Assembly (NCBI RefSeq): GCF_014200455.1
Contig: NZ_JACHBW010000002.1
Location: 434,001 to 498,000, forward strand
Direction: 5' to 3'
Source of the DNA: Paraburkholderia bannensis
GTDB lineage: Bacteria; Pseudomonadota; Gammaproteobacteria; Burkholderiales; Burkholderiaceae
Length of the DNA: 64,000 nucleotides
This document shows positions 8,825-17,512 of the stretch, piece after piece. The position numbers were made by a program, and so were the translations under genes. Positions within the stretch are counted from its first letter, which is position 1, and the number at the start of each line of letters is the position of its first letter. The notes below the pieces were generated by a model, which did not search any database, was not told the DNA's origin, and saw only the letters and a program-made list of their open reading frames with translations.

Positions 8825-10342
8825 ATGCGCAAACTTTTAATGTCCTTGCTGATGGCCGGCTCGCTGCTGGCCGGTGGCATCGGCGCCGCGCTGGCGGACG
8901 ATGCGTCCGCACCCGCCGCGGCGTCCGCCGCAACTGCATCCGCACCTGACGCATCGGCTTCGGCGCCTGCCGCCACGGCCTCCGCGCCCGCCGCCGACGC
9001 GGCTTCCGCACCGGCAGCCGCAGCCGCTTCGGCACCCGCAGCCAGCGCACCGGCTGACGCATCGGCCGCCGCCGCAGCGGCAGCGCCTGCTGCACCGACT
9101 GCGCCGTTCTCGGTGGATTCGTCGAAGATCAACTCGGGCGATACCGCGTGGATGCTGACCTCCACCGCGCTCGTGCTGTTCATGACGATTCCGGGCCTCG
9201 CACTCTTCTACGGCGGCATGGTCCGCAAGAAGAACGTCCTCGCGACGCTCATGCAGAGCTTCGCCATCACCTGCGTCGTCACGGTGATCTGGACGGTGGT
9301 GGGCTACTCGCTGGCCTTCACGCCGGGCAACTCGTTCATCGGCGGCTTCTCGCGCGTCTTCCTTGAAGGCATGAACTACATCAAGGGCGACAAGGCGACC
9401 ACGCTGACCGTGAGCCATCTCGCCACGACGATTCCGGAGACCGTGTACTTCGTCTATCAGATGACGTTCGCGATCATCACGCCGGCGCTCATCACCGGTG
9501 CATTCGCAGACCGCATGAAGTTCTCGGCGATGCTGGTGTTCATGTCGCTCTGGTCGATCATCGTCTACTCGCCGATCGCCCACATGGTCTGGGAACCGAC
9601 CGGCTGGCTGGCAAGCGCAGGCATTCTCGACTTCGCAGGCGGCACGGTGGTTCACATCAACGCCGGCATCGCCGGTCTGGTGTGCTGCCTGGTGCTGGGC
9701 AAGCGTATCGGTTACGGCCGCGAAGTCATGGCGCCGCACAACCTCGTGCTCACGCTGATCGGCGCGGCCATGCTGTGGGTGGGCTGGTTCGGCTTCAACG
9801 CAGGTTCGGCAGTCGCGGCTGACGGCCGTGCCGGCTTCGCCATGCTCACGACGCAGATCGCCACGGCATGCGCGGCGCTTGGCTGGATGTTCGCGGAGTG
9901 GATCGCCAAGGGCAAGCCGTCGGTGCTCGGCATCGCTTCGGGCGCAGTGGCAGGTCTGGTTGCCGTGACCCCGGCTTCGGGCTTCGTCGGCGTGATGGGC
10001 GCGATCGTGATTGGTGTGGTGGCCGGCGTGGTCTGCTTCTGGTCGGCTACGTGGCTCAAGCACAAGTTCGGCTATGACGATTCGCTCGACGCATTCGGCG
10101 TGCACGGCATCGGCGGCATCATCGGCGCGATCCTGACCGGCGTGTTCGCGGTCAAGGATATCGGCGGCGCGGACGGCAGCGTGATCCTGCAGGTCAAGGG
10201 CGTGCTCACGACCCTCATCTACAGCGGCGTGGTGAGCTTCGTCCTGCTGAAGGTGATCGACATGGTGATGGGCCTGCGCGTGACGGAAGAAGAAGAACGC
10301 GAAGGTCTCGACGTGATTCTGCATGGCGAGCGCGTCGAATAA
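8825..10342 (+). CDS. amtB: Ammonium transporter AmtB with long Ala/Ser/Pro-rich N-terminal extension
   Basis: Inner-membrane ammonium channel of 505 residues. A signal peptide (about 1-24, ending GAALADD) is followed by about 70 residues of low-complexity APAASA-type sequence, then the eleven-helix Amt domain beginning near residue 100 (DTAWMLTSTALVLFMTIPGLALFYGGMVRKKN). The family signature DFAGGTVVHINAGIAGL contains the first of the twin pore histidines, and FGVHGIGGIIGAILTG contains the second. RBS AGAGGAAACCAAG precedes the ATG. The sigma-54 promoter ahead of glnK should control it. Confidence 0.95.
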   Translation: MRKLLMSLLMAGSLLAGGIGAALADDASAPAAASAATASAPDASASAPAATASAPAADAASAPAAAAASAPAASAPADASAAAAAAAPAAPTAPFSVDSSKINSGDTAWMLTSTALVLFMTIPGLALFYGGMVRKKNVLATLMQSFAITCVVTVIWTVVGYSLAFTPGNSFIGGFSRVFLEGMNYIKGDKATTLTVSHLATTIPETVYFVYQMTFAIITPALITGAFADRMKFSAMLVFMSLWSIIVYSPIAHMVWEPTGWLASAGILDFAGGTVVHINAGIAGLVCCLVLGKRIGYGREVMAPHNLVLTLIGAAMLWVGWFGFNAGSAVAADGRAGFAMLTTQIATACAALGWMFAEWIAKGKPSVLGIASGAVAGLVAVTPASGFVGVMGAIVIGVVAGVVCFWSATWLKHKFGYDDSLDAFGVHGIGGIIGAILTGVFAVKDIGGADGSVILQVKGVLTTLIYSGVVSFVLLKVIDMVMGLRVTEEEEREGLDVILHGERVE

Positions 10343-10775
10343 GAACTTGAGTGGGTAGGGGGTGGCAGCACAGCAGTAATGCAGTAGCGCAGTAGCAGTA
10401 AGCGAAGTGGCATTACCTGGAGCACAGCGACTTGGGCCCGCCTTTACCGGCGGGCCCTTTCTTTTGGGTGTGCGCCTTGCGATGCTGGAATAACCCGGGC
10501 GCACGGACGTTACCCGGTTGTTGGCTGCCAGCTTGCCCCTTCAAACCGTACGGCGCCATTGCCTCGGACCGCCCGCGCGGTTCAGAATGGATATTCGATG
10601 TGGATAACGGGGGCAGTTCCGGCCATGCCGGGGTGACCAGCGCGCCGCCAATCGCCGTTCCGGCAAGTAACCCTATGGCATGTAAGGGGAAACATCTTGT
10701 AACCGGCGCAATCGTCCCCAGTTAGCCTCCCGGTTTTCCTACAATCAATCAGCTTTTGTCCGCGAGTAACACCTT
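10343..10775. other. Intergenic region amtB-gshA
   Basis: 433 bp with the amtB terminator (10434-10460), a short run of GCAGTA motifs just before it (about 10373-10400) and a likely -10 element for gshA (TACAAT, 10740-10745) with no good -35. No gene recognised. Confidence 0.6.
10434..10460 (+). terminator. Rho-independent terminator after amtB
   Basis: Perfect 9-bp stem GGGCCCGCC / GGCGGGCCC with loop TTTACC, followed by TTTCTTTT. Confidence 0.88.
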
Positions 10776-12065
10776 ATGGTCCCGCATCTGGTTACGGCGT
10801 TGAACGGCCCGCTCCTTGAGCTGGAGCAGCGCATCCTCGACGCGACGCCGGCCATCGAGCGCTGGTTCCGCCTCGAATGGCAGGAGCACACGCCGCCGTT
10901 CTACGCGTCGGTGGACCTGCGCAACGCGGGCTTCAAGCTCGCGCCGGTCGACACCAACCTCTTTCCTGGCGCCTTCCATTGCCTGCCGATGGAAGTGCTG
11001 CCGCTCGCCGTGCAGGCCGCCATGGCCGCCGTCGAGAAGATCTGCCCGGACGCCAAGAATCTGCTCGTGATTCCCGAGCAGCACACGCGCAACGCCTTTT
11101 ACCTCGAAAACGTCGCGCGCCTGGCGACCATCATGCGTCAGGCGGGCCTGAACGTTCGCTTTGGCACTCTCGACGAGAACATCGCGGGGCCGGTCACGAT
11201 CTCGCTGGCGGACGGCCAGAAGATCGTGCTGGAGCCGCTCGAACGCTCGCAGCGCCGCCTCGGCCTGAAGAACTTCGACCCGTGTTCGATTCTTCTGAAC
11301 AACGATCTGTCGGGCGGCATTCCGTCGGTGCTCGAAAATCTCCACGAGCAATACCTGCTGCCGCCGCTGCACGCCGCCTGGGCCGTGCGCCGCAAGTCGA
11401 CGCACTTCTCCTGCTATGACGACGTGGCGAAGAAGTTCGCCAAGATGGTCGGCGTCGATCCGTGGATGATCAACCCGTACTTCGCGCACGTGGAGAATGT
11501 CGATTTCGAGGCGCGCACCGGCGAGGAGCAACTGGCCACCTCGATCGACGCGGTGCTCAAGAAGATCGCGAAGAAGTATCGCGAGTACGGCATCACCGAA
11601 AAGCCCTACGTCGTCATCAAGTCCGACGCCGGCACGGACGGCCGCGGCGTGATGACGGTGCACGACGCTTCCGAGGTTGCCGCGCTCACGAAGCGCGAAC
11701 GTGCGAAGATGTCGGCCACGAAGGACGGCCTGGAAGTGCGCGACGTCATCGTGCAGGAAGGCGTGTACACGTTCGAGCACATCGGCGACGAAGTGGCCGA
11801 ACCGGTGGTCTACATGATCGACCGCTACGTGGTGGGTGGCTTCTACCGCGCGCACGGCAGCCGCGAGCGCGACCAGAACCTGAACGCGCCGGGCATGCAT
11901 TTCGTGCCGCTGGGCTTCGAGCACACCGCGCTGCCCGACACGCGCGCGAAGCCCGGCGCGGCGCCGCCGAACCGCTTCTACATGTACGGCGTGGTGGCGC
12001 GGCTGGGGCTGCTGGCGGCGTCGGTCGAGCTGGAGAAGACCGACCCCGAAGCGATCCAGGTGTAA
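10776..12065 (+). CDS. gshA: Glutamate-cysteine ligase GshA (proteobacterial GshA_ferroox type)
   Basis: First step of glutathione synthesis: ATP-dependent joining of L-glutamate and L-cysteine. At 429 residues it matches the compact beta-proteobacterial type and not the longer E. coli enzyme. Recognisable segments are the opening MVPHLVTALNGPLLELEQ, the ATP-grasp-like KPYVVIKSDAGTDGRGVMTV and the later VVYMIDRYVVGGFYRAHG. gshB lies 134 bp downstream on the same strand, so the two enzymes form a pathway pair. Confidence 0.93.
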   Translation: MVPHLVTALNGPLLELEQRILDATPAIERWFRLEWQEHTPPFYASVDLRNAGFKLAPVDTNLFPGAFHCLPMEVLPLAVQAAMAAVEKICPDAKNLLVIPEQHTRNAFYLENVARLATIMRQAGLNVRFGTLDENIAGPVTISLADGQKIVLEPLERSQRRLGLKNFDPCSILLNNDLSGGIPSVLENLHEQYLLPPLHAAWAVRRKSTHFSCYDDVAKKFAKMVGVDPWMINPYFAHVENVDFEARTGEEQLATSIDAVLKKIAKKYREYGITEKPYVVIKSDAGTDGRGVMTVHDASEVAALTKRERAKMSATKDGLEVRDVIVQEGVYTFEHIGDEVAEPVVYMIDRYVVGGFYRAHGSRERDQNLNAPGMHFVPLGFEHTALPDTRAKPGAAPPNRFYMYGVVARLGLLAASVELEKTDPEAIQV

Positions 12066-12118
12066 GGAAGATCCACGGCGTTACCACGGCCTGACATCAG
12101 GCCCATAACAACATCATG

Positions 12119-12143
12119 CTGCGCCCGCCCCGAGCGGGCGCAG
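12119..12143 (+). promoter_or_regulatory. Strong hairpin in the gshA-gshB spacer
   Basis: Perfect 10-bp stem CTGCGCCCGC / GCGGGCGCAG with loop CCCGA and no T run after it. It may stabilise transcript ends or modulate read-through into gshB. A second small dyad, GGCCTGA-CA-TCAGGCC, is just upstream near 12088. Confidence 0.45.
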
Positions 12144-12199
12144 CCGTCATCAAGGCCGGAAAATTTCCGGCGCAACCTCCAATTTGCTGCAGGGACGAC

Positions 12200-13153
12200 A
12201 TGGACATTCTCTTCATCGCCGATCCGCTCGAGCGGTTCAAGATCTACAAGGATTCGACCTACGCGATGATGGCCGAGGCCGCGAAGCGCGGGCACACGCT
12301 CTACGCATGCGAGCCGCAGCACCTCGCCTGGGTGAACGGCCAGGTCGAAGCCGATGTGCGGCGCTTCGAGATCGTTGGCGATACGGCGGACCTGCATCGC
12401 CAGACGTGGTTCAAGGACTCGCCGGATTCCCGTGCGCTGACCGGCTTCGACGCCGTCATCATGCGCAAGGACCCGCCGTTCGACATGGAGTACGTCACCT
12501 CCACGTGGCTGCTGGAAATCGCCGAGCGCGCGGGCGCGAAGATCTTCAACAAGCCGCAGGCGATCCGCGACCACTCGGAAAAGCTCGCCATCGGCGAATT
12601 CGCGCAGTTCGTCGCGCCCACGCTGGTGACGCGCGACGCCGCGCGCCTGCGCAAATTCCACGAAGAACACCAGGATGTGATCCTCAAGCCGCTCGACGGC
12701 ATGGGCGGCATGGGCGTGTTCCGCGTCAAGGCGGACGGCATGAACCTCGGTTCGATCATCGAAATGCTGAGCCACGACGGTGCGCGCAGCGTGATGGCGC
12801 AGAAGTTCATCCCCGAAATCAAGGCGGGCGACAAGCGCATCCTGCTGATCGGCGGCGAGCCGGTGCCGTATTCGCTCGCGCGTATCCCACAGGGCAATGA
12901 AGTGCGCGGCAACCTTGCGGCGGGCGGTCTGGGCGTGGCGCAGCCGCTCACGGCGCGCGACATGGAGATCGCCAAGACGCTGGGGCCGAAGCTGGTCGAG
13001 CGCGGGCTGCTGCTGGTGGGGCTCGATGCGATCGGCGACTGGCTCACCGAAGTCAATGTGACGAGCCCAACATGCTTTCGCGAAATCATGGAGCAGACCG
13101 GCTTCGACGTGGCGGCGATGTTCATCGACGCGCTGGAGCGCGCGGCGGCCTGA
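12200..13153 (+). CDS. gshB: Glutathione synthetase GshB
   Basis: ATP-grasp ligase that adds glycine to gamma-glutamylcysteine. The ATG at 12200 follows AGGGA and gives 317 residues, the normal family length. A longer in-frame extension to 12116 runs through the hairpin and was rejected. Motifs include MDILFIADPLERFKIYKDST at the N-terminus, VILKPLDGMGGMGVFRV (ATP-grasp loop) and GLDAIGDWLTEVNVTSPTCF, which ends with the metal-binding Glu-Asn pair. Confidence 0.96.
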   Translation: MDILFIADPLERFKIYKDSTYAMMAEAAKRGHTLYACEPQHLAWVNGQVEADVRRFEIVGDTADLHRQTWFKDSPDSRALTGFDAVIMRKDPPFDMEYVTSTWLLEIAERAGAKIFNKPQAIRDHSEKLAIGEFAQFVAPTLVTRDAARLRKFHEEHQDVILKPLDGMGGMGVFRVKADGMNLGSIIEMLSHDGARSVMAQKFIPEIKAGDKRILLIGGEPVPYSLARIPQGNEVRGNLAAGGLGVAQPLTARDMEIAKTLGPKLVERGLLLVGLDAIGDWLTEVNVTSPTCFREIMEQTGFDVAAMFIDALERAAA

Positions 13154-13552
13154 GTACGGCCACGCCAACGCTATGGCGGATAAAAACGGCTATAAATCGG
13201 TTGAGGACTTCCTCGAAAGGCAGTCCCGGCGTGCTTGATTCCGGCCGCGGCGGCGGCATCTTCGTGATGCCGGTGTGTGGGTGCGTGCTGCGAGGCACAA
13301 AATCTGCGTACCGGTAAGAGAAAGATGAGAGGAAAATGCGGGCGGAAACCGCGTGCAAAACCGCATGGTCGAGACGAAAACGACCCTGCTACAATGCCGC
13401 GAGCCCGCGACCGGATTTTGCGGTACAGCAAACTCCGGCGCATGTTCCGACCCTGATGGCCCACGGCTGGCCGCAGGTCGGCGCTGTCGGACGCGATCTT
13501 CGAAGATCGGCCCCAGGCATCAACCGAAGCCGTTATTTGTAGTTACGCTGAC
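13154..13552. other. Intergenic region gshB to PTS gene
   Basis: 399 bp without a convincing gene. It includes a possible -10 element TACAAT at 13390-13395 preceded by a weak -35 (around 13367). No hairpin with a T run was seen after gshB. Confidence 0.45.
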
Positions 13553-14143
13553 ATGGCAGGGATTCTGATCATCGCTCACGCACCGCTTGCTACTGCGCTG
13601 CGCGAATGCATTGCCCATATCTACGGCGGCTGTCCGGCCCGCATCGGTGCGCTGGACGTGCTGCCCGACAGCGACCCCGCTGTGGTCGTCGCACAGGCGA
13701 ACGCCGAAATCGAGCGCCTGCGCGAGGAAAACGGCGCGCTCGTGCTGACCGACATGTTCGGCGCTACCCCTTCGAACATCGCCGCGCGGCTTGCCACGGT
13801 GCCCCAGGTGAGGGTGCTGGCGGGTGTCAATCTGCCGATGCTGGTGCGCGCGGTCTGCTATCGCGCGACGCCGCTCGATACTCTGGTCGAAAAGGCGCTG
13901 GCGGGTGCGAGCAAGGGGGTCCAGCCGATCGGCCCGAGCACGCCGCCGCCGGGCGACGATTGCGGCTGCGCGCCCACGCCCTGCGCGGAGGCGGCTTCGG
14001 AAGCCGTGGCCAAGGCAGCCGTGAGCGCGGCTGCGGCGAGTAGCGCGGCCCAGGCTGCGAGCACCGCCGCGAGTACGGTTGGCACCACGAGCGCTGCGTC
14101 CGCAGCACCGGCAATGGCGTTCAAGCCTGCCGGCACGGCCTGA
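13553..14143 (+). CDS. PTS EIIA component, mannose/fructose (ManX) type, with Ala-rich tail
   Basis: Phosphocarrier that accepts phosphate from HPr. The first 130 residues form the EIIA-Man fold, with the phosphorylated His9 in IIAHAPLATALREC and the segment LVLTDMFGATPSNIAARL. Residues about 131-196 form an extra tail: a short CGCAPTPC segment, then Ala/Ser/Thr-rich low-complexity sequence not found in standard EIIA-Man. No EIIB or EIIC gene is nearby. ptsH and ptsI follow, so the three proteins probably form a regulatory phosphorelay and not a sugar transporter. Confidence 0.88.
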   Translation: MAGILIIAHAPLATALRECIAHIYGGCPARIGALDVLPDSDPAVVVAQANAEIERLREENGALVLTDMFGATPSNIAARLATVPQVRVLAGVNLPMLVRAVCYRATPLDTLVEKALAGASKGVQPIGPSTPPPGDDCGCAPTPCAEAASEAVAKAAVSAAAASSAAQAASTAASTVGTTSAASAAPAMAFKPAGTA

Positions 14144-14300
14144 GCCGGATTGAGCCGGATCAACGCGGTTTGGGCGCACCACAATCAGCCATTCCCCGGC
14201 GCACGTTCACGCGCGCGCCCGGACGCGCAGCGCGCGTTTCTCGCGCGCGCGACGCACAATCTCACCGCACCACTTCAACACACTGCGCCTGGATCGACCT

Positions 14301-14570
14301 ATGCTTCAACAAGAAACGACCATCGTGAACAAACTCGGCCTGCATGCGCGCGCGTCGGCGAAGCTGACGCAACTGGCGGGCAATTACCAGTCGGAAATCT
14401 GGATGAGCCGTAACGGCCGCCGGATCAACGCCAAGAGCATCATGGGCGTGATGATGCTGGCGGCGGGCATCGGCAGTACGGTGCTGATCGAAACCGAAGG
14501 CCCGGACGAGACGGAGGCCATGAGCGCACTGCTCAAGCTGATCGCCGATAAATTCGGCGAGGGCCAGTAA
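14301..14570 (+). CDS. ptsH: Phosphocarrier protein HPr
   Basis: 89 residues. His15 in NKLGLHARASAK is the EI-phosphorylated residue. Ser46 lies in INAKSIMGVMMLAA, the site used by HPr kinase in organisms that have one. It sits between EIIA-Man and EI on the same strand and is followed by a strong terminator, so part of the transcription ends before ptsI. Confidence 0.96.
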   Translation: MLQQETTIVNKLGLHARASAKLTQLAGNYQSEIWMSRNGRRINAKSIMGVMMLAAGIGSTVLIETEGPDETEAMSALLKLIADKFGEGQ

Positions 14571-14603
14571 GCGCTTTCCGCGCAGGTCTTCACTGTCATG
14601 CCC

Positions 14604-14630
14604 AACGCCGCGTTTCGACGCGGCGTTTTT
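14604..14630 (+). terminator. Terminator after ptsH
   Basis: Perfect 9-bp stem AACGCCGCG / CGCGGCGTT with loop TTTCGA and a run of Ts. Confidence 0.85.
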
Positions 14631-14768
14631 CGTTGCCGCACCGGGTTGAGCGAATCCGGGTGTGCCGATGCCTGCGCGGGACCTCATGGTGCGCCGCAAA
14701 ACCATGCCAGACGGCGATTTTCAGCGTTTTCGGGTGGGTTCGACGGAACATCTTCACACGACGGAATT

Positions 14769-14774
14769 TATAAT
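14769..14774 (+). promoter_or_regulatory. Probable -10 element for ptsI
   Basis: Consensus TATAAT 70 bp before the ptsI start and downstream of the ptsH terminator. The matching -35 (around 14745) is poor, so the promoter may need an activator or an extended element. Confidence 0.5.
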
Positions 14775-14843
14775 GGGCGCCGGGGTCAGAGAGAGCGCAT
14801 TGCAGCGGTTTGCCGCGGCATCACATAACCAGAGGAGGTGCGC

Positions 14844-16583
14844 GTGCCGTTCACGCTGCATGGAATTCCCGTATCACGCGGTATCGCCATCGGGCGGGCG
14901 TATCTGATTGCGCCGGCCGCGCTCGACGTCGACCACTATCTGGTGGAACTCGCGCAGATCGAAGACGAAATCGCGCGTTTCCGGGCCGCGCTCAAGCTCG
15001 TCGAGCAGGAACTCGATACGCTGCGCGCCGACCTTGCCGCCGACGCCCCCAGCGAAATGGGCGCGTTCATCGGCGTTCACCTCATGATCCTGAACGACGT
15101 GATGCTCGTACAGGAGACCATCGACCTCATCCGCACGCGCCGCTTCAATGTGGAGTGGGCGCTCACCGAACAGCTCGAACGCCTTTCGCGCCACTTCGAC
15201 GATGTCGAGGACGAATACCTGCGCGAGCGCAAGGCCGACATCGAGCAGGTGGTCGAGCGCGTGCTCAAGGCGCTCGCGGGCGCGTCGCCTCCGGCGCTGC
15301 ACGGCAGCTGCGAGGAGATGATCGTGGTGGCGCACGACATCGCGCCCGCCGACATGCTGCAGTTCAAGGGGCAAACCTTCCAGGGCTTCGTCACCGATCT
15401 GGGCGGGCGCACCTCGCATACGGCGATCGTGGCGCGCAGCCTGGGGATTCCGGCAGCCGTGGGTGTCCAGCAGGCCAGTTCGCTGATCCGTCAGGACGAT
15501 CTCATCATCGTCGACGGCGATCACGGCGTGGTGATCGTCGATCCCGCGCCTATCGTGCTGGAGGAGTACACCTATCGTCAGAGCGAGATGGCGCTCGAGC
15601 GGCGCAAGCTGCAGCGCCTGAAGTTTTCGCCCACGCAGACGCTGTGCGGCGCGAAGATCCAGCTCTACGCGAACATCGAATTGCCCGAGGATGCGCAGGC
15701 CGCGCTCGATTCGGGCGCGACCGGCGTGGGCCTGTTCCGCACTGAGTTCCTGTTCATGAATCACAAGGACCAGTTGCCGGAGGAGGACGAGCAGTTCGAA
15801 GCCTACAAGCGCGCGGCCCAGCTGATGAACGGCCTGCCCGTGACGATCCGCACCATCGACGTGGGCGCGGACAAGCCGCTCGACGCCATGAGCGCGAGCG
15901 ACGGCTACGAGACCGCCGCGAACCCGGCGCTGGGCCTGCGCGCGATTCGCTGGAGTTTGTCGGAGCCACAGATGTTCCTGACACAGCTGCGCGCGATCCT
16001 GCGCGCCTCGGCGTTCGGTACGGTCAAGATCCTGATTCCGATGCTCGCGCACGCGCAGCAGATCGACCAGACGCTCGATCTGATCCGTGAAGCAAAGAGT
16101 CAGCTCGACGATGCGGGGCTCGCCTACGATCCCAACATCCAGGTGGGCGCGATGATCGAGATTCCGGCGGCGGCGCTGGCCTTGCCGATGTTCCTGCGGC
16201 GGCTGGACTTCCTCTCGATCGGCACCAACGATCTGATCCAGTACACGCTCGCGATCGACCGCGCCGACAACGCCGTGGCCGATCTCTACGATCCGCTGCA
16301 TCCGGCCGTGCTGCAGCTCATCTCGCATACGCTGCGCGAGGCGAAGCGTGCGGGCGTGCCGGTTTCGGTTTGCGGGGAGATGGCGGGCGATCCGCAACTC
16401 ACGCGTCTGCTGCTGGGCATGGGCCTCACCGAGTTCTCGATGCATCCAAGCCAGTTGCTGGTGGTGAAGCAGGAGATCCTGCGCTCGCAGTTGAAGGCGC
16501 TGGAAAAGCCGGTGGCCGATGTGCTGGCTGCCTACGAGCCTGAAGAACTGGAGGCGGCGCTGGGGCGTTTGATGCAGGCCTGA
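14844..16583 (+). CDS. ptsI: PTS enzyme I (phosphoenolpyruvate-protein phosphotransferase)
   Basis: Takes phosphate from PEP and passes it to HPr. GTG 14844 was preferred over GTG 14838 because the AGGAGG ribosome site (14834-14839) overlaps the earlier codon. The product has 579 residues, the usual size. The order is the HPr-binding N-domain, the phospho-histidine motif GGRTSHTAIVARSLGIPA (His192), then a C-terminal PEP-binding barrel with GVGLFRTEFLFM, the Asp-Arg region GLRAIRWSL, and SIGTNDLIQYTLAIDR with CGEMAGD near the end. Confidence 0.96.
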   Translation: MPFTLHGIPVSRGIAIGRAYLIAPAALDVDHYLVELAQIEDEIARFRAALKLVEQELDTLRADLAADAPSEMGAFIGVHLMILNDVMLVQETIDLIRTRRFNVEWALTEQLERLSRHFDDVEDEYLRERKADIEQVVERVLKALAGASPPALHGSCEEMIVVAHDIAPADMLQFKGQTFQGFVTDLGGRTSHTAIVARSLGIPAAVGVQQASSLIRQDDLIIVDGDHGVVIVDPAPIVLEEYTYRQSEMALERRKLQRLKFSPTQTLCGAKIQLYANIELPEDAQAALDSGATGVGLFRTEFLFMNHKDQLPEEDEQFEAYKRAAQLMNGLPVTIRTIDVGADKPLDAMSASDGYETAANPALGLRAIRWSLSEPQMFLTQLRAILRASAFGTVKILIPMLAHAQQIDQTLDLIREAKSQLDDAGLAYDPNIQVGAMIEIPAAALALPMFLRRLDFLSIGTNDLIQYTLAIDRADNAVADLYDPLHPAVLQLISHTLREAKRAGVPVSVCGEMAGDPQLTRLLLGMGLTEFSMHPSQLLVVKQEILRSQLKALEKPVADVLAAYEPEELEAALGRLMQA

Positions 16584-16610
16584 ACGCGGCCCTTCAACAC
16601 CTCGCGACGT

Positions 16611-16637
16611 AAAAAACCCGGCATGCCGGGTTTTTTT
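16611..16637. terminator. Bidirectional terminator ptsI / moeB
   Basis: AAAAAACCCGGC continuing into its complement GCCGGGTTTTTT: a nearly perfect palindrome with A and T runs on both sides. It serves the convergent ptsI and moeB genes and touches the moeB stop codon. Confidence 0.88.
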
Positions 16638-17391
16638 ATGCGTGCCGTTCGCCACACACAGGGCAATCGGGCTGGCGCGCGATGCGCATCGTATTCCACT
16701 CCATGCGCAGCGAATCGAGCATCATCAGCCGCCCGACCAGCGGCGTGCCAATCCCGCCGATCACGCGCAGCGCTTCCGCTGCCTGCATCGCGCCGATGAT
16801 GCCCACCGTGGGCGCGAACACGCCCATGGTCGAGCACGCGACTTCCTCGAAGGGCTGATCTTCGGGGAACACGCAGGCGTAGCAGGGCGAAGTGTCGTCG
16901 CGGAAATCGAAGGTGCTGATCTGGCCGTCGAAGCGCAGCGCCGCGCCCGACACCAGCGGCACGCCATGCTTCACGCAGGCGCGGTTGATGGCATGGCGCG
17001 TGGCGAAGTTGTCGGTGCAGTCGAGCACCACGCTCATGCGCGGCACCTGCTCGTCGAGCCAGGCGTCGTCGATGCGCGCGGCCACGGCGTTCACCTTCAC
17101 CTCGGGATTCAGGCGCGCGATGGCGTCGCGGCCCGACTCGACCTTGGCGCGGCCAACCGATGCCGTCTCGTGCATGATCTGCCGCTGCAGATTGGTGAGG
17201 TCGACCGTGTCGTTGTCGACGAGGGTGAGCGCGCCCACGCCCGAGGCCGCCAGATACATGGCCGCCGGCGAGCCGAGGCCGCCCGCGCCGATCACGAGCG
17301 CGTGCGCGTCGAGAAAGCGCTGTTGCGCCTCGATGCCGATCTCGTCGACGAGAATATGGCGGGAATAGCGGAGGAGTTGGTCGTCGTTCAT
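16636..17391 (-). CDS. moeB: HesA/MoeB/ThiF-family adenylyltransferase
   Basis: E1-like enzyme that adenylates the C-terminus of a ubiquitin-fold sulfur carrier (MoaD or ThiS). 251 residues from ATG 17391, starting MNDDQLLRYSRHILVDEIG as in MoeB. The nucleotide loop is VIGAGGLGSPAAMYLAASG, with DNDTVDLTNLQRQ following. There are two CxxC zinc pairs: CYAC in TSPCYACVFPE and CPVC near the end. The crossover-loop Cys lies in EEVACSTMGVFAP. No rhodanese domain is fused. MoeB and ThiF roles cannot be separated from sequence alone. Confidence 0.88.
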   Translation of the reverse strand: MNDDQLLRYSRHILVDEIGIEAQQRFLDAHALVIGAGGLGSPAAMYLAASGVGALTLVDNDTVDLTNLQRQIMHETASVGRAKVESGRDAIARLNPEVKVNAVAARIDDAWLDEQVPRMSVVLDCTDNFATRHAINRACVKHGVPLVSGAALRFDGQISTFDFRDDTSPCYACVFPEDQPFEEVACSTMGVFAPTVGIIGAMQAAEALRVIGGIGTPLVGRLMMLDSLRMEWNTMRIARQPDCPVCGERHA

Positions 17392-17512
17392 CGATGCGCA
17401 CGCCGGAAGTTCAGGCCGACATTGTACCGGCGCGAGCGCACATGGCCTTGCGGCCCTTGGCGCGTGGAGCGCGAAGGGCCGCAAGGAAGGGTACTACGCT
17501 AACGAGGCTGAC

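Noticed and set aside
8837..10504. Long open frame antisense to amtB
   Set aside because: His/Arg-rich shadow of a well-supported membrane protein gene.
14874..16655. Long open frame antisense to ptsI
   Set aside because: Shadow frame; EI on the plus strand is certain.
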